DNA of 64,000 bases, from NCBI GenBank assembly GCA_009377755.1, contig WHTM01000004.1, positions 1 through 64,000 of the forward strand. The letters run 5' to 3'. This DNA is from Hyphomicrobiales bacterium (GTDB lineage: Bacteria > Pseudomonadota > Alphaproteobacteria > Rhizobiales > Xanthobacteraceae). A model generated the notes under the pieces. It was not told where the DNA came from. It saw only the letters and a list, made by a program, of their open reading frames with translations, and made no database searches. Positions within the stretch are counted from its first letter, which is position 1. Each line of letters begins with the position of its first letter. Positions 8,140-16,337 of this stretch are shown piece by piece. A program made the translations under genes and the position numbers.

Positions 8140-9143
8140 GCCACGACCTCCCGTTGCCGGATCGGCAGGCCGATGATGAGATTCTGCGGCTTCATGCGCA
8201 GCACCTTGTCGGGCGTCATCGCCAGGATCAGGAACACCGGCTCGCCGCGGATCTTGTCATCCACCACCGACGCATCGCGGAACGTCAGGCGAAACAGCCC
8301 CACCACCTGGGCGCGCGTCGCCTCATCGATCTCCTCGCCGCGCCACAGCGCATCGCCGATGCGGGTGCCGTGCGCGTCGAGGCCGACATACCACGTAAAG
8401 TCGGCGTCCTGCAGCGCGACCAGCGGCTCGACCTCGGTCGCAACCGACAGCAGGTGCCCAATCCACGCCTCGATCACCCGGCCGAGCGCGGCAAGACCTC
8501 CGCGTCCCGCGGTGAGATCGATGGCCGTGTCGAACCGGTCGCTGCGCTCCCAGTAAGTCTGTGCGCTGTCCTCGTTGAGAACTTCGATCTGAGCCGCCGC
8601 CGGCAGTCCCATCATCGAGACCAGCGGCGTCAGCGGCTGCTCGCCGAGGCCGGAGATGACCTCTTCGTCAGCGGCGAGCAGCGAGCCTTCGTGCAGCGTC
8701 ATGCGCTGCTCGCGGAAGAACAGCTCGGCGGCCCGGGCCATGAACGGGTCGTCGCTGCCGTCAAGCAGGTTGCGCAGGATCACGTGCACGAGCTGATTGA
8801 CGAACAATGGCGGCGTATTGCCGACGCCGCGGCGCACCAGATCGGCATAGGCCGCCTCGATGGTCCGGTGCCGGATCAGGCGGTCGCGGAACGCGAGCAT
8901 CACCTGCCAGTTCTCGCGCGCTTCCGGATCGGCGATGGCGGCGGTGTCCGCTGCGCTCACCGGACGGCGCGGATCGTTGAGCAGCGCCGCATGCAGCGTG
9001 TGCTCGACCACGCAGGCCTCGGGCGGCGGCGTCAGTTCGGGACGCGCCAGATACACCTTGAGAAAGTCGTCGGTCAGCAACAGCCCGCGGCCCTCGTCGC
9101 GGTCGAGCAGATGATGCCCGCAGGACAGCCAGAAGTCGGTCAT
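8136..9143 (-). CDS. DUF6352 family protein
   Basis: A 335-residue soluble protein that begins MTDFWLSCGHHLLDRD and matches the DUF6352 family. It has no signal peptide, no membrane span and no cysteine-rich metal site; it is largely helical with many acidic residues. It is first of three genes joined by four-base overlaps (DUF6352, DUF3305, DUF3306). Upstream lies a 132-bp intergenic repeat that separates it from DUF6505 on the same strand. Its function is unknown. The conserved neighbourhood with a formate dehydrogenase and molybdenum-cofactor genes points to maturation or regulation of that enzyme. Confidence 0.87.
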   Translation of the reverse strand: MTDFWLSCGHHLLDRDEGRGLLLTDDFLKVYLARPELTPPPEACVVEHTLHAALLNDPRRPVSAADTAAIADPEARENWQVMLAFRDRLIRHRTIEAAYADLVRRGVGNTPPLFVNQLVHVILRNLLDGSDDPFMARAAELFFREQRMTLHEGSLLAADEEVISGLGEQPLTPLVSMMGLPAAAQIEVLNEDSAQTYWERSDRFDTAIDLTAGRGGLAALGRVIEAWIGHLLSVATEVEPLVALQDADFTWYVGLDAHGTRIGDALWRGEEIDEATRAQVVGLFRLTFRDASVVDDKIRGEPVFLILAMTPDKVLRMKPQNLIIGLPIRQREVVA

Positions 9144-9158
9144 GGGGCTACGCCTCGG

Positions 9159-9290
9159 CGTGTCCCGGGCGCAGCGCAGCGTGAAACGGTGCGCTGCAGA
9201 CCCGGGACCCCGGTAACTACAACCTGTGCCGCAAACCAGGGTCCCGGATCAGCGGTGCAACACTTCGTGCTGCACCGCATCCGGGACACG
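9159..9290. repeat. Dispersed intergenic repeat, family A, copy 1
   Basis: A 132-bp element bounded by inverted ends (CGTGTCCCGG ... CCGGGACACG) with internal GCGCAGCGCAGC / GGTGCGCTGC and GGTGCAACAC...GTGCTGCACC palindromes. Related copies lie at 12877-13034, 24967-25094 and 49922-50045; those at 12877 and 24967 are in the opposite orientation. All four are between genes. Confidence 0.85.
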
Positions 9291-9315
9291 CAAGCCGCGG
9301 TGCGTTGCAAAGCTG

Positions 9316-9852
9316 TCACTTCCGCTCTCCCTCGCCCAACTTCATCAGGTCCACCTGCTCCGCCGGCTCTTCCTCGCCCTCGACCTCGAGGAACGCAAAG
9401 GCGCGCATCGGCTTGCGCTCCCCGCGCGGATGCAGCGAGCGGAACGCCTCGCGGATTGCGCCGTCCTCGACGCTGCGATGCACGGCGATCAGCGTGTCGT
9501 GCGGATGGTCGCAAAGCGAAGCGGCAAACGCGACCTCCTCCTCCGCGGCGGCACGCGCAGTCGCAAGATCGGGTGCGCCGAACTGCGCGACAAATTGCTG
9601 CGCGAGCATCGCAATCGCGGCATCGCGGTCGGCTTCGCTCGCCTCGACGACCTGCGCGAGCGTCGACCAGCCGAGCGACTGCACGCCGAGCAGCCCGCCG
9701 CGGAACGCAGTGCGCGGTTTTCCCTGAAGCAGCGCCGCATCGGTGTCGCCGAACATGAAGGCGCCCGACACGGCCCACTCGCCCGGCACCGCAGCGCGAT
9801 CGAACACGAAGGTATCGGACGGATCGAGACGGATGGTGCGCAAGAGCTTCAC
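9316..9852 (-). CDS. DUF6505 family protein
   Basis: A 178-residue protein read from a GTG start at 9852. That start is chosen because it overlaps the upstream gene's stop by four bases (GTGA), and the family begins exactly here (KLLRTIRLDPSDTFVFDRAA). Visible features are EWAVSGAFMFGD near residue 30 and a C-terminal region rich in Glu. It has no signal or membrane span. It forms a coupled pair with the ligase-like gene before it and is followed by a family A repeat, then DUF6352. Likely part of the formate dehydrogenase accessory set; biochemical role unknown. Confidence 0.85.
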   Translation of the reverse strand: MKLLRTIRLDPSDTFVFDRAAVPGEWAVSGAFMFGDTDAALLQGKPRTAFRGGLLGVQSLGWSTLAQVVEASEADRDAAIAMLAQQFVAQFGAPDLATARAAAEEEVAFAASLCDHPHDTLIAVHRSVEDGAIREAFRSLHPRGERKPMRAFAFLEVEGEEEPAEQVDLMKLGEGERK

Positions 9853-10637
9853 GTGCGCGGCCCTCCGGTTTCCGGATCGAGCCAAGCCGGTGCCGCCAAT
9901 GCCGTCACCAGCGGCCAGCGCTCGGCTGGGGCGCGGCCCACGTGCCGCGACATGAGATCGCCGTTCACATCGATATCTCGGCGCATCACCCCACCCTTCC
10001 CTCCCCCGCTTGCGGGGGAGGGAAGGGAGGGGGCCAGCCGCGCCAGATACGCCTTCGCCACCGCGTCGAAGCCGGATTCCCGCCAGGCGTCGAACGCGAC
10101 CATCAGGTGCCTTGCGAAGCTCTCCGCCAGCCGGCCGGCGCCGAGATCGTCGAACCCCTCGTCTTCCAAAGCGGCCACCAACGGCGTCAAGCCGGGTTCG
10201 CCGGTCAGCGACACCGTCCGAATCATGGCGCCGAACACCAGCCAGGGCGGCGGCTGCTCCTCGTCGGCACCTTCGGGCCACGCGAGCCGCGCGCCGCCGA
10301 CGAGTCCACCGTCGACCCGGATCGAGCCCGGCCACTCGAAGGCAATCGGCTTTTCCGGCGGCGCATGCGCGATCAGGGCATCGCCAAGGGCCACCATGCC
10401 GGCATAGAAGGCGCGCCGGGCCGTGTGCAGCGGCTCATCCGGCTCCAGCACCACGGCGAATTCCGCGAGATCGAAGCGGCCGACGAAGACAAGCGTGCCC
10501 GCCCCGGATTCCCCCGCGATGCCGGCGGCGTGGACGAACGCGTCCCCCGCCTCGCGCAGCGTCACCAGGGTGAACGGCGGCGGCAGGTCGAGGTCCGTCC
10601 CGAAGCGCGTGCGCAGTCTGGTCCCCGGCATCGGCAT
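9849..10637 (-). CDS. Biotin/lipoate A/B ligase-like protein (DUF4444-type) with inserted palindrome peptide
   Basis: A 262-residue protein, start ATG at 10637 (MPMPGTRLRTRFG). The opening DLPPPFTLVTLREAGDAFVHAA and the motif PEKPIAFEWPGSIRVDGGLVG match the biotin/lipoate-ligase-like proteins of formate dehydrogenase clusters. The family fold attaches or transfers small cofactors, but no substrate can be read from the sequence. About residues 201-216 (SLPSPASGGGKGG) are encoded by a perfect palindromic element and are unlike family sequence; this looks like a repeat insertion that kept the frame. It ends with a four-base overlap into DUF6505. An earlier in-frame ATG at 10781 would add a segment made of intergenic repeat and is rejected. 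Confidence 0.8.
   Translation of the reverse strand: MPMPGTRLRTRFGTDLDLPPPFTLVTLREAGDAFVHAAGIAGESGAGTLVFVGRFDLAEFAVVLEPDEPLHTARRAFYAGMVALGDALIAHAPPEKPIAFEWPGSIRVDGGLVGGARLAWPEGADEEQPPPWLVFGAMIRTVSLTGEPGLTPLVAALEDEGFDDLGAGRLAESFARHLMVAFDAWRESGFDAVAKAYLARLAPSLPSPASGGGKGGVMRRDIDVNGDLMSRHVGRAPAERWPLVTALAAPAWLDPETGGPRT
9994..10027. repeat. Perfect palindrome inside a coding sequence
   Basis: Arms 9994-10008 and 10013-10027 are perfectly complementary (15 bp, CCCTTCCCTCCCCCG), with a 4-base loop. It is the same type as the intergenic element at 5898-5937, here within the ligase-like gene and in frame. Confidence 0.9.
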
Positions 10638-10688
10638 GCGACAACAGTCTCGAATTGGACTAGTTCGTATATAGTTATAGCTGCTCCG

Positions 10689-10816
10689 CCTCATCCTGAG
10701 GAGCCGCCAAGGCGGCGTCTCGAAGGATGGGCGGCCGGGCCTCGTCCTTCGAGACGGCTGCACGCAGCTAAGTGTACGCAAGCTGCGCTTGCTATGGCAG
10801 CCTCCTCAGGATGAGG
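10689..10816. repeat. Dispersed repeat, family B, copy 1 (with nested palindrome)
   Basis: Bounded by CCTCATCCTGAGGAG and CTCCTCAGGATGAGG, with internal GTCTCGAAGGA/TCCTTCGAGAC arms. A smaller palindromic unit (about 10757-10800, containing AAGTGTACGCA) is nested within it. It fills the divergent region between the ligase-like gene and the 4Fe-4S gene. Relatives are at 33315-33457 and 47953-48117. Confidence 0.85.
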
Positions 10817-10839
10817 GGAACCCACATTGGACGTGGCAA

Positions 10840-12873
10840 ATGGCGGATCGCCCGCACCACATTCTGCTGTGTTCGTGCGAAGACACGATGCCGCTCGATA
10901 CCGACGCGGTGCGGCGCGGCTGTCGCAAGGCAAAGCTCACGACCGGGCGGCAGTTCTGCCGCGCCGAGCTTGACCGCTTTCGCGCGGCGGCCGGCGCCGA
11001 GGAGCAGTTGACTGTCGCCTGCACCCAGGAAGCGCCACTGTTTTCCGAGATCGCCGAGGAGGGCGACGGGTCAGCGGCGATCACCTTCGTGAACGTGCGC
11101 GAGCACGCCGGATGGTCGGCCGACGCCGCCGACGCCGGGCCGAAGATGGCGGCGCTGCTGGCGGCCGCGGCGGAGCCGGCACCCGACTATCCGCTGGTCA
11201 CGCTTTCGAGCGACGGCGTCATCCTCGTCTATGGGCGCGACGAGCAGGCAATCGAAGCGGCGGTGCTCCTCAAGGACCAACTCGACGTCACGGTGATGAT
11301 CACCCGCCCGCGCGACATTCCGCCGCCACGCGCAACCGACTTTCCGATCGTCAAGGGTACGATCCGCTCGGCAAAGGGCGTGCTCGGCGGATTCGAGATC
11401 TTGGTCGACGATTATGCGGTGCCGGCGCCGTCGTCGCGCGGCGCGCTGACCTTCGGGCCGTCGCGCAACGGCGCCGTATCGAACTGCGACCTGGTGCTCG
11501 ACCTCTCCGGCGGCACGCCGCTGTTTCCCGGCCACGATTTGCGCGACGGCTACCTGCGCGCCGACCCGGGCGATTCCGCTGCGGTGCTGCGCGCCGTGCT
11601 GCGTGCCCGCAATCTCACCGGCACCTTCGACAAGCCGCGCTACATCACCTACACCGCCGACATCTGCGCACACTCACGATCGAAGATCGTCGGCTGCCAC
11701 CGCTGCCTCGATCTGTGCCCGACCGGCGCGATCGCCCCCGACGGCGACCATGTGGCGATCGACGCGAAAATCTGCGCCGGCTGCGGCCAGTGCGCCGCCG
11801 CCTGCCCGACCGGCGCCGCCGCCTATGTGTTGCCGAGCGCCGATGCGCTGATGCGCAAGCTGCGCACGCTGCTCGCGGTTTATCGCGAGGCCGGCGGCGC
11901 AACGCCGATTCTGCTGCTGCACGACGGGGCGCACGGTGCGCCGCTGATCGACGCCCTGGCGCGCCACGGCGACGGGTTGCCGGCGAACGTGCTGCCGATT
12001 GCGGTCAACGAGGTGACGCAGGTCGGGCTGGAAGCGATTGCCGCGGCGTTCGCGTACGGTGCCGCCGCCGTGCGTTTCCTGCTGCGAGCGCGCCCGCTGC
12101 ACGATACCGCCGGGCTGATGCAGACGATTGCGCTCGCCGAGCCGATCCTCGCGGGGCTCGGTTTCGGCGCCGGCCGCGTGGCGACGGTCGAGACCGACGA
12201 TCCGTTCGCGCTCGGCGACATGTTGCGCGGCATCGCGGCGGAGGTGATCGCGCCACGCCCGGCGACGTTCACCGCCATCGGCGGCAAGCGCGACGTGATG
12301 CGGCTTTCGCTGCGCGAACTGCATCGCGCCGCGCCGGCGCCGGCCGACGTGATCGCGCTGCCGCCAGGTGCGCCGTTCGGCGCAGTGAATATCAACGTCG
12401 AAGGCTGCACGCTGTGCCTCGCCTGCGTCTCGGCCTGCCCGACCGGTGCGCTCTCCGACGATCGCGAGCGGCCGGTGCTGCGCTTCACCGAGGACGCCTG
12501 CGTGCAGTGCGGCCTGTGCAAGGCGACCTGCCCGGAGAAGGTCATCACGCTGACGCCGCAGCTCGACTTCCGCGCCGCCACCGCCGCGCCGCGCGTGCTC
12601 AAGGAGGAAGAGCCGTTCGCCTGCGTCTCCTGCGGCAAGCCGTTCGGCGTCAAAAGCACGATCGAGCGCGTGACCGCCAAGCTCGAGGGCCGGCACTGGA
12701 TGTTCCGCAACTCCGCCAAGCGGCTCCAAGTCCTCAAGATGTGCGAGGACTGCCGCGTCATCGCCATGAGCGAGGAGGACTTCGACCCCTACGGCGCGCC
12801 GCCGCGCCCGAAGGCGCGTACCACCGAGGATTATTTGCGGGAGCGGGAGGAGAAGGGGGAGGGGGAGGGGTAG
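10840..12873 (+). CDS. Large 4Fe-4S ferredoxin-domain protein of the formate dehydrogenase cluster
   Basis: A 677-residue protein from ATG 10840 (MADRPHHILLCSCEDTMP). The N-terminal 270 residues contain an LCSCEDTMP motif and further Cys. A ferredoxin pair follows (GCHRCLDLCPTGAI and ICAGCGQCAAACPTGAAAY), then an alpha/beta region (PILLLHDGAHGAPLIDAL), then a second pair (GCTLCLACVSACPTGAL and CVQCGLCKATCPEKVI). A C-terminal CVSCG...CEDC cysteine set ends the protein. It therefore has at least four likely [4Fe-4S] sites. It is cytoplasmic (no signal) and transcribed divergently from the DUF/ligase genes. It probably transfers electrons in the formate dehydrogenase accessory network; the partners are not known. 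Confidence 0.88.
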   Translation: MADRPHHILLCSCEDTMPLDTDAVRRGCRKAKLTTGRQFCRAELDRFRAAAGAEEQLTVACTQEAPLFSEIAEEGDGSAAITFVNVREHAGWSADAADAGPKMAALLAAAAEPAPDYPLVTLSSDGVILVYGRDEQAIEAAVLLKDQLDVTVMITRPRDIPPPRATDFPIVKGTIRSAKGVLGGFEILVDDYAVPAPSSRGALTFGPSRNGAVSNCDLVLDLSGGTPLFPGHDLRDGYLRADPGDSAAVLRAVLRARNLTGTFDKPRYITYTADICAHSRSKIVGCHRCLDLCPTGAIAPDGDHVAIDAKICAGCGQCAAACPTGAAAYVLPSADALMRKLRTLLAVYREAGGATPILLLHDGAHGAPLIDALARHGDGLPANVLPIAVNEVTQVGLEAIAAAFAYGAAAVRFLLRARPLHDTAGLMQTIALAEPILAGLGFGAGRVATVETDDPFALGDMLRGIAAEVIAPRPATFTAIGGKRDVMRLSLRELHRAAPAPADVIALPPGAPFGAVNINVEGCTLCLACVSACPTGALSDDRERPVLRFTEDACVQCGLCKATCPEKVITLTPQLDFRAATAAPRVLKEEEPFACVSCGKPFGVKSTIERVTAKLEGRHWMFRNSAKRLQVLKMCEDCRVIAMSEEDFDPYGAPPRPKARTTEDYLREREEKGEGEG

Positions 12874-12876
12874 GGC

Positions 12877-13034
12877 CGTGTCCCGGACGCGGTGCAGCAC
12901 GTAGTGATGCACCGCAGAGCCGGGGACCGTTCCAAGCACAGCGTCCGTAACGATCCCGGGTCTGCACAGCAGCACCGTAGCGCGCGAAGACGCGCGTGAA
13001 CGCGCTTATGGTGCTGCAGTGCGCCCGGGAAACG
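12877..13034. repeat. Dispersed intergenic repeat, family A, copy 2
   Basis: Inverted relative to the copy at 9159-9290. It is longer (158 bp) because of an extra CGCGCGAAGACGCGCG hairpin near its right end. It separates the convergent 4Fe-4S and WD40-cytochrome genes and could act as a bidirectional transcript end. Confidence 0.82.
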
Positions 13035-13042
13035 CCGAAAGG

Positions 13043-14326
13043 CTACTTCTTCGTCGCCTTCTCCAAAAACCGCACCAGCGCCTGCCGGTCCTCGGCGTTG
13101 GTGATGCGCTGCTCCGGCATCTTGGTGCCGGGCGTGTAGGCCATCGGCCCGACCTCGAACAGCTTCGCCACCGTCTCCGGCGTCCAGACGATGTCGAGCT
13201 TGGTCAGCGCCGCGGAGAAATTGTAGCCGGGTAGCGTCGCGATCCTGCGGCCGAAGATACCGGCGAGCGTCGGTCCGGCGCGGTTGCCTTCATCGGGCGA
13301 CAGCGTGTGGCAGGCGATGCAGGCGCGGAAAACCTGCGCGCCGGGATCGTCCGCGTAGGCGGCGAGCGGATCGTCCGGGCTGCCTACGTTCACCTGGCCG
13401 ACGTGCTCGCCGGTGATCGCATCCCAGCGCCGTACCATGCGGTCGGTGCCGCCGGTGAGCAGCGTCCGGTTGTCGGGAAAGAACGCCACCGACCACACCG
13501 GCAGTCCCGGCCCAACCAGCGTGCGCTCGTGCAGGCGTTGCCGCCGTTCGATGATGGCGACCGAGCCACGGATACCGGCGGCGGCGATGCGCGATCCGTC
13601 CGGCGACAGGGCAACGGAGATGATCGGGGTCTGCCCCGACTCGACCTCGCCGCGGCGCTCAGCCGTGGGCGACAGCAGATAGACCACGCCGTCGGCGCCG
13701 GCGGTGACGATCTCGCCGTCGGGCGCGACCGCCACGGAATTGAGCGGCGTCGGCAGGGTGCGGATGATCGGCGCGCCGCTGCCATGCAGCGGCCAGATGC
13801 GGATCGTCGCGTCATAGCCGCCACTGACGATGCTCATCCCGTCCGGCGCAAACGCGACGCCGTTGACATTGTCCTGGTGGCCTTCCAGCACACGCGCTTC
13901 GCCGCCGCCGAGCGGCCAGAGCCGGACCGTGCGATCCCACGATGCGGAGGCGAGCGTCGCCCCGTCCGGCGACAGCGCCAGCGCCACCACCGGCGCCGTG
14001 TGGCCTTCCAGAACCCGCGCCGGCTTCGGCTCTCCCGGAGCCCAGATGGCGATGCGCGCGTCCTCGCCGGACGTGACGAGGCGTCCATCCTTCAGGACCA
14101 CGACCGCATTGACCGCGCCCTCGTGGAAGCGCAGCACCTGCTCGGCGGCATTGCGGGTGAGCGACCAGCGGATCGCCGAGGTGTCGAAGCTGCCGGAGAT
14201 CGCCCGCGTACCGTCGGGCGCAACCGCGACCGCGCGCACCGGGCCGCCGTGGCCGCGCAGTTGCGCCTGCACGGGCGCTGCGCAGAACACAAGCAACGCG
14301 ACCGCAACGATAAAGGTCCGTTGCAT
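13043..14326 (-). CDS. WD40 beta-propeller fused to C-terminal cytochrome c
   Basis: A 427-residue exported protein. The start at 14326 gives a clear Sec signal peptide (MQRTFIVAVALLVFCAAPVQAQ). Six or more WD40 repeats follow to about residue 310, with blades ending in motifs such as IRWSL, IAIWAPG, VRLWPL, IRIWPL and VRRWDA. A class I cytochrome c domain comes last, with haem motif CIACH at residue 336 and the Met ligand in TKMPEQ. The propeller-plus-haem layout suggests a periplasmic electron-transfer protein docked on a partner. It follows the MoeA-fusion gene on the same strand with a 25-base gap. A formate dehydrogenase partner is only inference from position. Confidence 0.9.
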   Translation of the reverse strand: MQRTFIVAVALLVFCAAPVQAQLRGHGGPVRAVAVAPDGTRAISGSFDTSAIRWSLTRNAAEQVLRFHEGAVNAVVVLKDGRLVTSGEDARIAIWAPGEPKPARVLEGHTAPVVALALSPDGATLASASWDRTVRLWPLGGGEARVLEGHQDNVNGVAFAPDGMSIVSGGYDATIRIWPLHGSGAPIIRTLPTPLNSVAVAPDGEIVTAGADGVVYLLSPTAERRGEVESGQTPIISVALSPDGSRIAAAGIRGSVAIIERRQRLHERTLVGPGLPVWSVAFFPDNRTLLTGGTDRMVRRWDAITGEHVGQVNVGSPDDPLAAYADDPGAQVFRACIACHTLSPDEGNRAGPTLAGIFGRRIATLPGYNFSAALTKLDIVWTPETVAKLFEVGPMAYTPGTKMPEQRITNAEDRQALVRFLEKATKK

Positions 14327-14351
14327 CTGTGGCACCAGCCTGGCATGGGAA

Positions 14352-16337
14352 TCAGGCATCGGTGGGACGCATCCCCAATGCGCGGATGCGCGCGCGCGTC
14401 GCTTCGTCGCGCAGCGCCGCCAGGAACGCCTGCACTGCCGGGCGTTCGCGGCGGCTTTCGACCAGCAGGAAATCGTAGTGCTCTGGCGCGATCGCCAAGA
14501 AGCCAAGGCCGTAGAGACCCGCCACCGATTCGATGGCGATGCCCCAGTCGGCACGGCCCTGCGCCGCCGCGGCCGCCACCGCATTGTGCGAGCGCGGCTG
14601 GTTGGCATAGCCGGGCGGACGGCTGCCTGCGAGCAACTGATCGATCAGGATGCGGGTACCGGCGCCGGTATTGCGGTTGACCATGTGAACGTCGGAATCG
14701 GCGAGCGCAGTAGCCAAGGCCGCCTCGGCCGTCTTGCCGTCGAAGCGCGCATCGCCGCGCCGGTAGACGAAGCCCTGCATGCGTTGCCACCCCGGCACCA
14801 GCGTCAGCTCGGGCGTCAGCAGGTGCGCGTTGTAGCTGCCGCTCTGCGGATCCATCAGATGCACCGGCGCGAGGTCGCACTCGCCGCGCCGCACCGCGGC
14901 GACGCCGCCCATGCTGCCGATGGCGATGGTCCGTGCGGTCAGCCCCTGCGCGGCGAGCGTGCCGAGCACCTCGTCAAGCGCGACGCAATGGCTGCCCATG
15001 ATGACCAGATCGGGCACGCGTGCATGAGCGTCGAGCAGCGTCACGTCAGCGACGGTATCGGCATCGAGCGCCGCCGCCAGCGCATCGATGGCAAAGAAAC
15101 CGTCCGCCTGCGAGAACGCCGTGACCGCGCCGGAGCCCTTGGCCGACGGGAACGCCACCGGGCCTTCGTCGCCGGCCACCAGCGACACCAGCACGAATTC
15201 CTGCCGGCCCAGTTCGGATGCCACGCGCACGGGTATCCGTGCGCGCAGGGTGCGCGCGGTGTCCTCGGTGCGCCCGGCGCGGGCACGTATCACCGGCACC
15301 ACGAAGGCGTGGAACGTGAAGATCGCCGAGGTCGGGAAGCCCGGCAGCACGATCACCGGCTTGCCGCCGGCGACCGCGAGGCACAGCGGCTTACCGGGCT
15401 TGAGCGCTACGCCGTGCACGATGATACCGGGCGATCCCAGCCGCGATACGATGCGGTGCGACAGGTCGCCGGCGCCTTTCGAAGTACCGCCGGAGAGCAC
15501 GACCATGTCGCATTCGGCGAGCGCCGTGCGCGCCGCTTTTTCCAGCGCAACTTCGTCGTCGGGAAAAGCGCCGTAGCCGACCGGCTCGCCGCCAGCTTCC
15601 GTCACGGCGGCGGCGAGGATGGCGCCGTTGCTGTCGTAGACCCCGCCCGGATGCAGGGCTTCGCCCGGCGGCACCAACTCATCGCCGGTCGAGAGCACCG
15701 CGATCTTCGGACGCCGCACCACATCGACGCTCGCCAACCCGCAGGCGGCCAGCATGCCGATCTCGCGCGCCCCGATGCGCGCAGCCCTACGCAGCACCGT
15801 CTCGCCGCGCGCCATGTCGGAACCGGCGAAGCTGATGAACTGGCCGGGTGCGACCGCGCGGCGGACTTCGATCGCCGGACCGTCTTTCGCCTCGACCAGA
15901 TCGGTGTGCTCGATCATCACCACCGCATCGGCGCCGCGCGGCAGCATCCCGCCGGTGGCGAGCGCCGTCGCGGTGCCAGGCGCAACGGCAATCGCCGGCG
16001 CGTGACCGCAGGCGATCACTTCGGCATTGAGCTGCAGCCGCCGGGGCACGGCATCGCTTGCCCCGGCGGTATCGGCGGCGCGCACGGCAAACCCATCGAC
16101 ATTGGAGCGGTCAAACGGCGGCGCATCGACGGCGGCAACCACGTCGCCGGCCAGTACTCGGCCGAGGGCATCAGCGAGCGCGACGGTTTCGCCTGGCATC
16201 GGCGAACGGTCGATGTGCAGCGCGAAGCGCGCGCGCGCTTCCTCGGCAGAGACCACTTCGAGGAACTGCTCCTGCCGTGCTGCGTGGCGCACCGCATCGA
16301 GCAGCGTCTGCTCGGCCGTCTTGCGCGCGATGTTCAT
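14352..16337 (-). CDS. MoeA-type molybdopterin molybdotransferase fused to a periplasmic-binding-like domain
   Basis: A 661-residue protein. Residues 1 to about 410 are MoeA: DAPPFDRSNVDGFAVRA, the TGGMLPRGADAVV loop, and the MPT-binding SGGTSKGAGDLSHRIV. MoeA inserts molybdate into adenylylated molybdopterin. Residues about 430-661 form a type 2 periplasmic-binding-protein fold (COG1910-like) with GSHCVALDEVL, MDPQSGSYNAHLL and NRNTGAGTRILIDQLL, as in molybdate- or tungstate-sensing fusions. It has no signal, so it is cytoplasmic. The start at 16337 overlaps the stop of the second MoeA gene by four bases (ATGA). It should supply Moco, and perhaps sense oxyanion, for FdoG. Confidence 0.92.
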   Translation of the reverse strand: MNIARKTAEQTLLDAVRHAARQEQFLEVVSAEEARARFALHIDRSPMPGETVALADALGRVLAGDVVAAVDAPPFDRSNVDGFAVRAADTAGASDAVPRRLQLNAEVIACGHAPAIAVAPGTATALATGGMLPRGADAVVMIEHTDLVEAKDGPAIEVRRAVAPGQFISFAGSDMARGETVLRRAARIGAREIGMLAACGLASVDVVRRPKIAVLSTGDELVPPGEALHPGGVYDSNGAILAAAVTEAGGEPVGYGAFPDDEVALEKAARTALAECDMVVLSGGTSKGAGDLSHRIVSRLGSPGIIVHGVALKPGKPLCLAVAGGKPVIVLPGFPTSAIFTFHAFVVPVIRARAGRTEDTARTLRARIPVRVASELGRQEFVLVSLVAGDEGPVAFPSAKGSGAVTAFSQADGFFAIDALAAALDADTVADVTLLDAHARVPDLVIMGSHCVALDEVLGTLAAQGLTARTIAIGSMGGVAAVRRGECDLAPVHLMDPQSGSYNAHLLTPELTLVPGWQRMQGFVYRRGDARFDGKTAEAALATALADSDVHMVNRNTGAGTRILIDQLLAGSRPPGYANQPRSHNAVAAAAAQGRADWGIAIESVAGLYGLGFLAIAPEHYDFLLVESRRERPAVQAFLAALRDEATRARIRALGMRPTDA

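Noticed and set aside
11112-12950. 612-codon plus-strand frame overlapping the 4Fe-4S gene
   Set aside because: Arg-rich out-of-frame shadow; all cysteine motifs are in the other frame.
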